Positions 21,945 to 33,548 of a stretch of DNA of 64,000 bases are shown piece after piece (the first letter of the stretch is position 1; each line of letters begins with the position of its first letter). The DNA comes from Neurospora tetrasperma FGSC 2508 (Eukaryota > Ascomycota > Sordariomycetes > Sordariales > Sordariaceae): positions 4,199,946 through 4,263,945 of the forward strand of contig NW_009799101.1 in NCBI RefSeq assembly GCF_000213175.1. Direction: 5' to 3'. Below the pieces are notes generated by a model, which was given only the letters and a program-made list of their open reading frames with translations, was not told the DNA's origin and ran no database searches. A program made the translations under genes and the position numbers.

Positions 21945-22597
21945 TCTGCGACATTCACTATTATATTAGAAAGGAGCTGGAGAAATAGGAAAGTAGAGAG
22001 TTGAATAGTAAGCGAGAAACATACTTGGAGGGAAATTTCTCGCGAAAGGTGCTCGGGCTGCCAAGCCTCTTGTTGTGAAGGCTGCGCGTAGCTAGTCTCG
22101 CAAGTACTACGAAAAGCTCGACAAGTAGCTCGCTAAACAGTTGATTTCGACGGGAAATACCGAGTTCAAGCAAGAAGGAAATAACCGATGAGTAGGCCGC
22201 TGCCCTGTTGACCACCCGTGCTGTGATGGCCGAGTGTGCGCGGAAGATAAGTCTGATGAGCGAAAAATGTGTACAATATAACTACCAAAATTTAGTTGAG
22301 TATTAGGAGAAGAAATTTGAGAGGGGGGATACAGTAGTTCAAGTAGCTGTTGGCAGGGCCCGGGTTGGGTTTCCTGTCCATTTGCTTTCATCCTTGTAAC
22401 CAGTCATCCTTTCTGTACGAGCGAAGCTCACTTTTGCAGTTGCGTATGCAGGTTCGGAGGTCCGAGGTTACGGTTGCCGAATTTAATACATACTATTTGC
22501 CAGGCGGGGTGAATAACGTGCTTTAGAGTTCCCTATCGGGGAGTAGCGATGGCCGTTCGTAGGTAATTGGGGTTGGCGGTTGGTTCTTGCCTTGTTA

Positions 22598-22646
22598 GGT
22601 GGAAGCACGGCGGAGTGTGTACACTGCTGATAGACTTGGAAAGAGA
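22598..22646 (+). repeat. dispersed direct repeat, copy 2
   Basis: 49-bp counterpart of 20660-20704 in the same orientation. The two copies bracket 1.9 kb that includes the stop-interrupted membrane-protein frame. Confidence 0.75.
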
Positions 22647-23180
22647 AGGAGGCTTGGAGCTCTTTTCAGTCTTTCAAAAAGAGGAACTGTCCTCCGTTCA
22701 ATGCGATATGGGACAATGATAAAGGTTTATGACGCTATGAAAGCCTCTGATGGATGGTTTCTCATGTCTCTCTCCGTCTCCTTCAAGGCCTCCAAGACTG
22801 GAAGATGTGAGTCTCACAGCATTACCCGATAGAAAGCCTAACTGAACGCTTTTCTACATCCAACAAAGCTTTAGATATTTTGTCTAGACCAACAGACAAA
22901 TTAGAACTGGACTTTATTTCCGTCTTAAAACCTATGCATGCCTCAGAGTCACAATCATTGGTGATAGCGTCGGGGCGTTAGTAGTGTGGAGATCACGGTC
23001 ACTGTACATATAACTTCTTTTGTCCATAAAAGGATGAACGGTCCGGTCCTTCGTGGTCGTTAATGAATTGTAGCGGCCTGGCCATCACGATGTACTGCAT
23101 ATTTCCAGGTACGCAACAGCGGAGAAGAAGAGGTGGCTGAGGGGTACAGATACGTACGGTGCAACTTTGGGTAGGAGAAC

Positions 23181-23346
23181 AGAGGCACTTTCGACAAAGT
23201 CTTTAAAAGTCTGGAGCAACGGGATCCAATGACCGGGTTTCTGGATTCAGTCGTCCTGCAGGAGGGTGTAAAGAGGCACTGTTGGCACACTCTGGAGAAG
23301 CGAGGCCCAATGACCGGTTTTCTGGATTCAATAATCTGCAGGAGGG
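23181..23346 (+). repeat. imperfect tandem duplication
   Basis: Two units, 23181-23271 and 23272-23346, both start AGAGGCACT, continue through TCTGGAG and CCAATGACCGG, and end CTGCAGGAGGG. Unit two lacks about 10 bases. The best-matching halves are offset by 81 bases. Confidence 0.8.
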
Positions 23347-25913
23347 AAGGCGGTTGGCGCCGTATGGTGATGCGGAAGGTTGGATGGCTTGAGGATGGGT
23401 GTAGGGGTGCTAGGGCGACGTTGACTGGCTCCAGAGACTCTGAAGACTTGCATCAAGCCAAGCTTGAGGAATTCCAAATACTTTTGTGATAGTGGCTTGC
23501 TCATATGTGGGACGGGCTGGACCCTTCCATGGGAGAGGGAAATGGAAAGAAAGGAAATATTGATTGAGATTGGAAAGCATGGCGGCGGCACCTTGTTGCG
23601 ATTGGGTACATTCGAGAGGTACCTGTCTGCCAGGGGAAGTACGTGAGTGGTGAGGCTATTCTGCCTTGGCCGAGAACCTGGTGCTTTTTGCATGAGAAAG
23701 GTTACATGTACACACCTTGCGGGAACATAGTGAACGCGGGAGATATTTTAACCGGCAGTGGTGTTCAAACGGCATGGCTTGGGTGATGCGAGTGATGAGT
23801 GGTAAAACGCCTTGCGCCTTCTTGCGGCATTGTATAGTCTACGTCTAGAGTGCAGGTGTTTGCCTAGTCTGGAACCCAAAACGGAAATGGTTTGCGTTCT
23901 CGACCGAGTTGGCAGTTCTTGCTTGTAACCCCGGGATGCACGAGGGAGTATCCGGTGTCAGTTGCTGCTCGACAGGTATGTGACGACTGTCTAATGCAGA
24001 TGTCGTAGGTACGTTCCTGCTGAGAGTTTGAGTCGCGAATAGGAAGGATCAATTGAACAAAACGAAGAACTTCTTTCCTGAGGAACAAAGATCGAAACAA
24101 ATCTCAATTCTTCTAGTCTCAAAAGGAAAAAAAAAAGGAAAAAAAAAAAACATCGTCAGAGGCCAAACCCTTACCCATCTGTAGGGCTGGCGGGACACCA
24201 GGATATCCTGGGATGGTTTGAACATCATCTTGATCTTCGATGAGATCAAGGCGACGGCGGGGACGGGATGGTGACGAATGGCGGGGGTCAAGGGTCATTC
24301 CATAACATCACAACGGCGGGCTTGGAAGGGCCGCGGACCACTTTCGAGTGTCGATCACTTGGACGGCCAGGAAAGCCCAAAAGAGGCACCCATCGACGCC
24401 TCGTCCGCTTGGCGAGCGTTGTGGGGTTGGGCTTCAACCGGCGAGCTTGCCAGTTTGACGAATGACGGTGTTTATCTGGGAATTCATCACTCGGGGCAAG
24501 GGGTTCAGGAACATCTGTCACAACCAGGAAAGTTGGACCAATTTCTCAACACTTGGCGTCTCAACGGGCGTGGATACGGGGGCTTGGTGATGGAAATTGC
24601 ACGATCCGGCCCAGTCCTCGAGCACATCAAGTGAAATGTCAAGTTCTTTGACCACTGCCCTGTTGAACTACGAGGAGGGGAGCATGAGCTTCACATTCCC
24701 CACGTTACATTTGCGCTACCGAGAGCATGGAACCCAGTGTAAACACGGAGAGCACCGGTTGCTCTGATTGAGGGATCATGTTTCTAAATGCCCGAGGAAA
24801 TCGGTTTTGCCATCGTCGGAGATAAAAAGTTTCGCTGAAGAAGAGACTTTGGCTGCTTCAGTCAGTGTCCCTTTTGTCTGACAAACAGTAGAGCGTAAAG
24901 TCCGCAGTCAACATTCGTGCTAACAAGCGAACAGGGTTGAATGGTAGGTCATGTGTGACCCGGATCCCTCAGACGCCAGACCAATAGGATGTTGCAACAA
25001 GCGCCGGTTATAACATACGGCCACACACCACGAGCACCCATGAAGGTCTGGACCTGATGAGGTGGTATACAGGTACGGACCTAGAGCGAAGAGGGAGTTT
25101 CTAGGGGCTTTGCAAGTGAAATCTCGATTCAAGCCGCGCCCACCCCACACTAACGGGCGATATGATATCAAAAGCATCGCGATTGACAAGTCATATAGCG
25201 GGAGATATCATGAAAGCTCAAGTGGCAGGCATGGAGAGGCACAGGCAGAACGTTGAAGAACAAGGGTTCACAGTACTCAGCCACACGATAATCAAGCGCC
25301 TCTTCCGGCACCGTCTTCGTTTTAGGACTTCTTTGCATCTCCGGAAGTTCGGACATGTCCCGAGAGATCCACCTATTGTTCTTCTGAATCTGGCTTTCTT
25401 TCCTAACTTTCTGCCCTCCTTTCTGCCCCCCTTCGGGCCTCCTTCTACCCCCTTTCGGGATTGGTTCGATGTGAACTGGATATGACCTCCTTCGGAACAC
25501 GAAGATCATTGAGAATGCCACACACTAGTCACACGCACGGTCCCTTACCCAACACCGTAAGTACGGAGCCTTGCAGTTGAGAGTACCTCTAGCGAGAACG
25601 CCGCCGCCAGGCATACACACAAGAAACACTATATGCAGTATCAGTATACTGAAGATCTGGATCTAGGGGTTAGGACTCTCGACGATGAGGCCTACATATT
25701 TTCTTGGCAACTGATAGGGACTTTTGGACATCGAGGGTGCTTGCCTGGAACTCAGCCATGAACCCATGACGCTGTTGTTGAATTCTTGCATGATGGTCAA
25801 AAGCCTTTTCAAGGTTCTTTTCGTCGTCTGAGGGCCTCCATTGCCCGGTCGAAAACATATATAAATGCTCTCGTCCTACCCATCTCAATGACTTCACTCT
25901 TCACCTTTGTTGT

Positions 25914-25914
<1 letters not shown>

Positions 25915-25978
<64 letters not shown>

Positions 25979-25981
25979 ACA
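25915..25981 (+). repeat. (AACAGC)n hexanucleotide array
   Basis: About ten uninterrupted AACAGC units, lying 50 nt after a TATATAAAT sequence and about 95 nt before the ATG of the following gene. It therefore probably lies in that gene's 5' leader. The three forward frames would read poly-Asn/Ser, poly-Thr/Ala and poly-Gln; none has a convincing start. Confidence 0.9.
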
Positions 25982-26075
25982 ATATCACACTTCCCGTTAC
26001 CAACGACGCAACAACCAGACAGTTACCAGTCCACAACGACAACATCAACACCAAATCTCCAACACAGCCAGCAAT

Positions 26076-27902
26076 ATGTGCCTCTCCGAGACCGACAGTC
26101 ACAAACAGAAGAGAATGACTAGTGAAAGGTAATACCAAGCTCTCCTCAAGTCCTACTTCCACGCTTCATGTCTTGCTCGTCTCAAAGAGTGTTACCTCAG
26201 AACTTCCTTCACCTCTACACTTTGTGCCCAAGACTCGCTTGTGACCTTGTCCTTGTCATTACCCTTGTCTTGGCCACCTATCAGTCTGACACCCGTTCGA
26301 TCGATTTGGCCCCCAATGTTAGGCTGACAGGCGCAACCCCCCTTACCCATCACATCACTGTACAGCCACCCATTGTCTTGTCTCATCTCATCAGCTCCAC
26401 TTGGCAACTTTCTTTCATTTTGACGTTACTTCAACTTCAACGTCACTTCATCTTTCACTGCAACCTCGACTTGACCTCACTTCAACTTTTCTCAACCAAG
26501 TCATCACCTCACCAGTCCTCTCTCCAAGCCCTTCCTCTTCAACCTCAACATAATCCCGTCTCGGGTCTCAACAACACCAATAAAAACTGACATTAGAGGT
26601 AACTAACCACCTCACCTTGCAAACAGCCCCCGCTACATCCCCATTACCACCACTACCACCTCCTCCTCCTACAGATCCGACCGTTCCACCACTCACTTCG
26701 ACGGTCCCAACACCGGAAGCAACACCATCCGTAGCGCCCATGAACTCGTCCATGACACTCACCGTCTCGATAATCCCCAGGACCTCTACCGCCAGCACCG
26801 CAATGAGCACCTCGACTCTACCACGGTCGGCGGCAGCCCAGGCCGCTCTTTGAGTGGTACCTCTAGTCATTCTGCTCGTCGACCAGAAACAAGTACCAGA
26901 GCCAGACGCATTCTGCAGGAGCACGCTGCTGCTGGCCATGGCCATGGCCTTGGTCTAACCGCCGGCATTCGTGCTCGGGATGGAAGTGGTGGTGGTGGTG
27001 ATGATGATAATGGCATGGCTCTTTCTTTTGATGATGGGGATGATGATAACTACACCCACGTTCCCTTTCCCACTCACGGTGGTGGTGGTGGTTTCGGTCT
27101 CGGTGCTAGTCGCGGTGCGCCCGAGTCGTCCGCTATTAACCTCCCCATTCGTAATCACGGCGACCGCGGCGGCCATCACTCCCACTACGACCTCGGCACC
27201 AGCACCGCCCGCAACCACCACCGCAACCACCGCCACAGCGATCGACACTCCCTCCACACCCCCAGACCACCGCCGCCCAGAGAACCCAAAGAGCGCACAA
27301 CCACTTACTTCGTCCAAGATAACATCCTTATGCGCATTTCTTCTATTTCCCACGCCCACTCCCACTCTTCTGTATCCCATGCCCACTCTTCCCACTCTTC
27401 CCATGCCCACTCCCACTCCCAGTCGGGTACTCACCACCACTCCTACCCGACCACCATTGACAACATGAACGATCCCAGCGGCGACAGCAGTAACTCCAAC
27501 CCCAACTTCACCAGCCACAACACCTCCGACACCATGTCCAACGAACACAGAGGCGGCGGAAGCAGTGCCGACCACAAAAGAAGGAAATGGTACCGTGATC
27601 GAATGGCAAGGATCATCCAGGATATCGAGCCGGGGTTGCCTCCTCCTCCTTCTTCTTTTTCTGCTTCAACTTTTTCTTCTTTTGGTCGTTTGGGTAGTGG
27701 CGGTCGTGGTGCTGGTGCTGGTGCTGGTGCTGGTGGGTACAACTATATGTATCCTGGTATGGGTAGTAGTACGATGGGAAGTGGCGGTGCTGGTGCTGGT
27801 GCTGGTACTGGTGGGTATGGCGCCACCAATGCTCGCGATAGTGGCTATGAAAGTTTCTCTGGGAGTCCGGGGGGTTCTTTTGGGCGTGGGCGTGGGTACT
27901 AG
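26076..27902 (+). CDS. unknown His/Gly/Ser-rich protein
   Basis: Proposed exons 26076-26128 and 26627-27902, giving 442 residues. The first exon begins MCLSETDSHKQKR, and its GTAATA donor joins, after a 498-nt intron, to SPRYIPITTTTTSSSYRSDRS. The second exon then runs unbroken to TAG. The protein is low-complexity: Asp/Gly stretches, a His/Ser-rich segment (SHAHSHSSVSHAHS), a basic patch KRRKWYRDRMARIIQD and a Gly/Ala/Tyr-rich C-terminus ending GRGRGY. There is no signal peptide or membrane segment, and I recognise no family. The second exon is well supported by its codon pattern. The first exon and the long intron are less certain, and an alternative start within the intron cannot be excluded. 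Confidence 0.6.
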
Positions 27903-28357
27903 GTTTAGGTTTAGGTCTACCATAGGTCATGGTCTAGACTTAACATGCAATCAATCGGCCTTACCTCCTAGAATACCTAGGTGAGATACATTTGTGATCT
28001 GACGAATGGGTCAACAATAAACTCAGACCATTGACGAAATCAATACCGCTAGGGTGTGAAAAAGTACCTACAATGGATAATAGAAGAAGGTTAGAAGGAT
28101 CGAACGGTTAAAATGGATCAATAAACAAAGAGGACGGACGCATACCGAATAAATACCTGTTCATTATCGCATGCCTTCTAGTGATATATCTGTTCGACAA
28201 AGAGCCCGTTACCAGTACCGAAGACCAAAGTTCATGCCCAACGTGATTGCATCCCCTCAACCCACCTGAACCACACCCATGTCCTCTTACTTTGTCTCCT
28301 CCTCCATGTATATATCCAAAACTACCATCCGTCAAAAAGAAGAAATACCTCAACGCG
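27903..28357. other. convergent 3' flanks
   Basis: About 450 bases between two converging genes. Nothing recognisable lies here. Confidence 0.6.
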
Positions 28358-31300
28358 TCACCTCACCCCTCGCTTCCACACCCCAGCAAACCACTTCTTC
28401 CTCCCACTCCCACTCCCATTTTCTCCCCCATTTTCTCCCCCATCCTCCTTTTCCACAATCTCACCCTTGACATGTTCATCCCCCGCAAACCTCGCCCACC
28501 TCAACGTCAAACTCCCCCCCAACACCGGCAAGATACTCACCAACTCTCCCAACCCCGCATACTGCGGCGGTATCCTTACCCCCCCTGTTCCTCCTCCTTT
28601 TCCCACAACCTCAAACAATCCTCCCGCCAACAGTATCGCAAACACATTATACACAAAACTCCACCCAAAATTGAACTGGATTCTGTGCATTGCTTTTTCG
28701 CTCATGTCCAGTAGCGTCAAGATGCCAGTGAGGTTAGAGCGAATAAGCACCACGTCTGCGGCTGCTTCGGCCACGGCTACGTTATCGTTGGATCCGGATC
28801 CGGAGGTAGAAGCCATGTGCACGCCGACAGTGGCGCGGGCGAGGGCAATGGCGTCGTTGGTGCCGTCGCCACAGAAGAGGACAGTAGGAGGTTTGTTGGA
28901 TTTTGGTGGGCTGAGGAAGGAGAAGAAGGAGTGGGTGCGGGGTGACGCTGGTGGCGGTGGCGGTGGGATGAGGAGGCAATTAATGTAGGCTTCTTTTTCT
29001 TCGGGTTTGCACCTGGAGCGAATGCAGTGCTCGGGAATATCGAGTTGGCGAGCAACGGAGCGAACGGCGAGGTCGTCGTCGCCTGAGATGATGTGGATAG
29101 AGATGCCGCGTTGGCGGAGTTGGGCGATGACGGATGGTGCTTCGGGACGGAGCGTGTCGTGGAACCCGAAGATGGCTGCTAGGGTACCGTCGATGGTGAA
29201 GCAGAAGGCGGTGTAGCCTTGGGATAAGATGCGCTGGACGGTTGGGTCGGATTCGAGGCCTAGCCAGCGCGAGTTTCCTGCGCGGAGTACATGGCCGGAT
29301 GGTGAGTGGCCTTCGACGCCTCTGCCTGGAAGGGCTTTCTGGTGAGTGATCACTTCAGGGGTTACTCCCATAGAGAGAAGATAGGCAGAGACTGATGCGG
29401 CGGCGGGATGTTTGATGTCATGCAGCAACCCAAGCAGTAGGGACTTGGAGGTGTTAGAGTCGCTCTCCATGAAATGCACATCATAGACGTCGAGTTCCCC
29501 CTTGGTGAGGGTGCCTGTCTTGTCAAGTACGACGTGGGATGTTGTGCGGGCAATCTCCACGGCATTTAACGACTTGAAGAGAATCCCCCTGTCTCCTGCT
29601 AGCCCGCTGACCATGGTGTTGACCATGGGAACTGCAAGTCCGATAGCGCAAGGACAGGAGACAATGAGGACAGTAATGGCATAGGTGAGCGCTTGAACGA
29701 TGGCCTCGGCAGCACGTAGTTTGTGTACCTTGACACCGACAACGCACCAGATGATCAGGGTGATGCCCGTCAGACAAAGAACAGCGCGGACGAGATACCC
29801 GGCCACGCGGTCGGCAATACCCTCGATCTTGGTTTTGGCCACCTTTGCCTTGTGCACCATGGTCATGATGACGCTGATGGTGTTGTTGCCGGGAACAGTC
29901 GTAAGCCGCACCCGAAGAGCTCCCGAGCCGTTGACTGTCCCTGCAATCACCTCGGATCCTTCGGTCTTGACAACTGGGCGCGACTCGCCAGTGATCATGG
30001 ACTCGTCCACTTCCGAATCACCCTCGACGACAATGCCGTCGGTGGGGATCTTGGCACCCGGAACAACCTTGAAGTAATCCCCATACTGAAGCAGGCGTGC
30101 GTCAATCTCCTTCTCGTTGCTTCCGTCCTCATCAACAAGAAGGGCGTCATGAGACTGGAGCGACTTGACCTTGGACACGGACGCGACAGCCTTGTGCTGT
30201 GCAAAAGCGGCAAGGAAGCGGCCGACCATGATCAGAGTCACAAGCAAAGTGCTCGTCTCGAAGAACTGTCCTGTCGAAAGGGGACGCCCGCATACCAAAA
30301 GGGCAAACGACACCACAGAAAAGATGTATGCGGTAGTGGTGCTGAGCACAACCAAGAATTCCATGTTGATGGCCCCCGACTTGATCAGCGGGCTCAAAGC
30401 CTCGCGGTAAAAGGGGCCAGCGACGAAAATTTGGACAAGTGTCGCAAGCGCTAGGGATGCATACCCGTACGAAATCATCCGCTTTCCGGATTGTGGAAGG
30501 TAAGCCAGGACAAGGACAGGAATGGTCAGGATCCAAGAGAGCATCGTCATAACGAACAAATGACGAACGTTTTTCCAGCCAGCCGTCATGTTTTGGTCGA
30601 CCGAGCTTTTGGCGAGTATCAGAGGAGGCCCCCCAAACCCAGACTGCACCAAATCTCTGGCGCCAATGACTTTGGGGTCGTAGTAGATCCTGACAATCTT
30701 CTTATCGATAATTGAAACCTGGGCCACTCCCATCGGTAATGGTTTTGAGGCAAACCCGGCTGTATTTTCAGTGACAATGTCGAGACTGCATGCTTCCTCG
30801 ATGACCCGCTCACACTTCCAGGTAGTTGACCTTTGAATTTGTTCTATGACGTCGGCAGCCGACGCGAGGCCCAGATTGACGTCAAAGTCCACCTGCTTGT
30901 GTGGCACGCTGACTTTGAGATTCCGGATGGCCTTGATGTTAGCGGCCACTTGATGGAGTTCTTGGCCGCAGCACATCTTTTCGATGATGAGGACGACATG
31001 TTCATATCCAGAAAGACCTTTTTCCACATCGGCCGTACCGTCTGACTGCCCGCTCCCTGGCTGAACTGGTGTTATGCTGGACCGCGCGGTTCCTGATTCG
31101 CTATCGGTGGTGGGAAAACTGGCAGATATTTGTTCAATGTGTTGACATTCTGATGGTTGATGTTTGTTGGAAAGGGAACTTTTCCTGAATATGTTTTGGG
31201 ATAAGGCGCCGAACGTCCTGGTGAGATTGGGGAACCGGCTGTGGTTGTGGTCATGGCTGTGATTGTGGCCGTGTGATACTGAACACGGGTCTCTGGAGGA

Positions 31301-31642
31301 TTCCGAGTGTGATGGATGAGAATAATCGGCACTCTTGCTGCTGGAATGCCTCTCGCTTTGCTGTCCACCACAGCACCTGTCCTGGCAGCTGTCCGTTGTA
31401 GTCTCGACTGTGTTGGCTTCCCCTTGATGCGACTCTCTATCCCCAGTCCTGTCGCCAATCTCCCTTTTGTCGTCAAAATACTCCCCATAACCAACATTTG
31501 CGGACGAAGATGCCGTGGCTTCTAAGCTGTTATTCGTGTTTGACCCTCGGTCTCCACGACCATGTGGAGATGTCGGCACCTCCTCGGGCGTGGTTGAAAG
31601 AGGGCGCTTGGAGGGCGCGCAACAACCCGAACCGCAACCCAT
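28358..31642 (-). CDS. P1B-type copper-transporting ATPase
   Basis: Single exon, 1094 residues. The N-terminus is cysteine-rich (MGCGSGCC) and has a His-rich stretch (SHGHNHSHDHNHS). Two ferredoxin-like metal-binding regions follow, in which the usual CxxC is degenerate (KMCCGQE in the first, none in the second). Core motifs are complete: TGES at 551-554 (actuator), CPC at 663-665 in the sixth core helix, phosphorylated aspartate D707 in DKTGTLT, the HP of IKHPAAAS in the nucleotide domain and GDGTNDA with D926. CPC marks Cu(I)/Ag(I)-class pumps, and the length is similar to other fungal copper-detoxification ATPases. A Pro-rich loop (IPPPPPPASP) interrupts the region just before GDGTNDA. It likely exports copper across the plasma membrane or loads the secretory pathway. 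It diverges from an NRAMP transporter gene. Confidence 0.95.
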   Translation of the reverse strand: MGCGSGCCAPSKRPLSTTPEEVPTSPHGRGDRGSNTNNSLEATASSSANVGYGEYFDDKREIGDRTGDRESHQGEANTVETTTDSCQDRCCGGQQSERHSSSKSADYSHPSHSESSRDPCSVSHGHNHSHDHNHSRFPNLTRTFGALSQNIFRKSSLSNKHQPSECQHIEQISASFPTTDSESGTARSSITPVQPGSGQSDGTADVEKGLSGYEHVVLIIEKMCCGQELHQVAANIKAIRNLKVSVPHKQVDFDVNLGLASAADVIEQIQRSTTWKCERVIEEACSLDIVTENTAGFASKPLPMGVAQVSIIDKKIVRIYYDPKVIGARDLVQSGFGGPPLILAKSSVDQNMTAGWKNVRHLFVMTMLSWILTIPVLVLAYLPQSGKRMISYGYASLALATLVQIFVAGPFYREALSPLIKSGAINMEFLVVLSTTTAYIFSVVSFALLVCGRPLSTGQFFETSTLLVTLIMVGRFLAAFAQHKAVASVSKVKSLQSHDALLVDEDGSNEKEIDARLLQYGDYFKVVPGAKIPTDGIVVEGDSEVDESMITGESRPVVKTEGSEVIAGTVNGSGALRVRLTTVPGNNTISVIMTMVHKAKVAKTKIEGIADRVAGYLVRAVLCLTGITLIIWCVVGVKVHKLRAAEAIVQALTYAITVLIVSCPCAIGLAVPMVNTMVSGLAGDRGILFKSLNAVEIARTTSHVVLDKTGTLTKGELDVYDVHFMESDSNTSKSLLLGLLHDIKHPAAASVSAYLLSMGVTPEVITHQKALPGRGVEGHSPSGHVLRAGNSRWLGLESDPTVQRILSQGYTAFCFTIDGTLAAIFGFHDTLRPEAPSVIAQLRQRGISIHIISGDDDLAVRSVARQLDIPEHCIRSRCKPEEKEAYINCLLIPPPPPPASPRTHSFFSFLSPPKSNKPPTVLFCGDGTNDAIALARATVGVHMASTSGSGSNDNVAVAEAAADVVLIRSNLTGILTLLDMSEKAMHRIQFNFGWSFVYNVFAILLAGGLFEVVGKGGGTGGVRIPPQYAGLGELVSILPVLGGSLTLRWARFAGDEHVKGEIVEKEDGGENGGENGSGSGRKKWFAGVWKRGVR

Positions 31643-33548
31643 TGTAATCGCTGATGTTGTCTATCGCGTAGTTTGCTGTATGGTATGTTGTAAGGTAGAT
31701 GTCGAACTCGCCATGAAGATGGAAGTAGAGGAAGTGCCCAGGGGGGCCCTGCTTTTCCGATTATAAGCCAGTTCGGTGCGATTTGGTGAATGCTGTCAAG
31801 GCCATTAGTGTAGATGAGCAACAAGGGTCCAAGGCATCCTGGTTGACGCCGGTTTCAAGTAAGTTGTTGACAAACACGGAAGGTGGTAGCATAAAGTATA
31901 TGTGAATGCGCATGGACCGGCACGGGGAGGATGGGTCAAAGCGACACCTCAGCTCAAGGGCCAACAAGTCCCGGGAGTACAGAGTGCGTGCGAACACGAG
32001 GTTGTAGAGTGTGACGGGGTGACAAGCTATGACTTTGTGCCGCGGTGCCAGATGGATGGACTCTGGGTAGTCGAGGTGTCACTGAGGAGGTAACAGCGAT
32101 AAGTATATCAAGACGAGTGGGGGGAAGGAGGAATGGAGGAGGGGTGGGATGTCAGTTACTACATTTCGGCGGTAGACTTTTCTCTTCTTGCCGTGTGTAC
32201 ATGTAGTAAAAGTTGGCATCTCTGATACGCGAATAAGTGGAAGGGTGGAAGTCGATACACACAAGAAAAAGAAAGCTGAGGCCTGTGACCAGTCGGCAAC
32301 GATGATCATCAAAGACAACGAGTGAAAAGATAGGCATCGGGATTGACAACCCGTTCAACCCCGGGCGCGGCAGTGTAACACGGACATGCTGCCGCGGGGT
32401 ATCAATGACTGGTGGTGATATTCCATGATGCCGGTGATGATTGCTCTTTCGACTCGAGTAAGGCGAGCATGGGAAGATAAGTGATATGTTAGGTAGCCAT
32501 GCTTCACTGCAGCAGAGAGTCGGACTGTTTAATGGTTGCCCTGTGGAGCATGGATGAGTGTTGAACGATGTCCGGTCGAGATGATCAGTCAGGTCGTGTC
32601 TATCCATGGAAAGATCTTGGAGGGGTCCAAAGATGGTGGAGGGGTATATTTGAATGTTATAACGTTGATTCGCATGAATCAGCAAAAGCATTCTTTTTCC
32701 CTTTTTTCAAGAATACTCACTAACAAACACAGTGATAAAGTGGATATCTAAATACTTGGAGTAGTGGATCGCTGTCTCGTGGTTGGTGGAGGTCCGGGCT
32801 GTAGCTTGGAGAAATGCGTGGTGAAAGTGGGTACATTTCTACACAGTACACGTGTGCATTGTTAGTTCAATGCAAGATGGCGTCCTCCTTCTACTACTGC
32901 ATAAATGCATAACAGGGATACCGGCAGTTGGCGGTGTGCTTGACCCAGCTGAGGTGCTCCAAGTCAGTCACCACGCGAGTGTACATAGTAGTGTACAAAC
33001 GGTTTGCTTTGGAGAAGAAGGAGGGAATGTTTTCTCCGGAGAACAACGTGTTCTTTCTGTTACACTACCAATACGTTACCCGACCTGGTGAAAGAGGGTA
33101 CTTCCATCTTCACACTTGGTCTCTCCCATAGTCAAAACACATTTCCGCATCATTTCCTATTGAAGCAGACGACGTAGCAAATCCCAATCTCCCTCGAACC
33201 CCTGAGAGTATTTACAGTATTGACCTCTGTTTTACAAAACCTCAAATTCACCTATGTAAATAACTATGTACGTAAAAGTCCCTTCGATGCCAAGACTCTG
33301 GACCGTCCCTCATAGGGCCTGTTGCATTAACAGAGGAATTACAATAGCGAGGGTGTCAAAGACACAGGGAGCACAACCGAAACATCGGCAAGAATCGGTT
33401 ACAGTGGCGTTCTGTTCAAGTACTCGTCATTGACCAGACACTCATGTTTCACTCTTGTCCCTACCATACCTAAAGCCTACCTACACTACCTCACGGGATA
33501 CACCATAACCATCTCGGAGTTGCGGATTAATCATCCATCAGAGACACA
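31643..33548. promoter_or_regulatory. shared upstream region of two metal-transporter genes
   Basis: 1.9 kb separates the start codons of the divergent P1B ATPase and NRAMP genes. I see no open frame with coding character. I did not find a convincing copper- or iron-regulator consensus by eye, so joint control is inferred only from arrangement. Confidence 0.4.

Larger units (their letters stand above)
21945..26075. other. 4-kb gene-poor stretch
   Basis: Contains copy 2 of the 45-bp repeat, a tandem duplication at 23181-23346 and a CAACAG hexamer array near the right end. Frames such as 24278-24634 (118 codons) lack recognisable domains. I cannot support a gene here. Confidence 0.45.

Noticed and set aside
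24278-24634. 118-codon plus-strand frame
   Set aside because: Begins with ATG but shows no recognisable motif and lies in a repeat-bearing gene-poor region. Not enough to call a gene.
26168-26590. 140-codon frame inside the proposed intron of the His/Gly-rich gene
   Set aside because: C/T-rich leader-like DNA. The residue pattern is low-complexity Leu/His/Ser without motifs, and the downstream exon joins better to 26076-26128.
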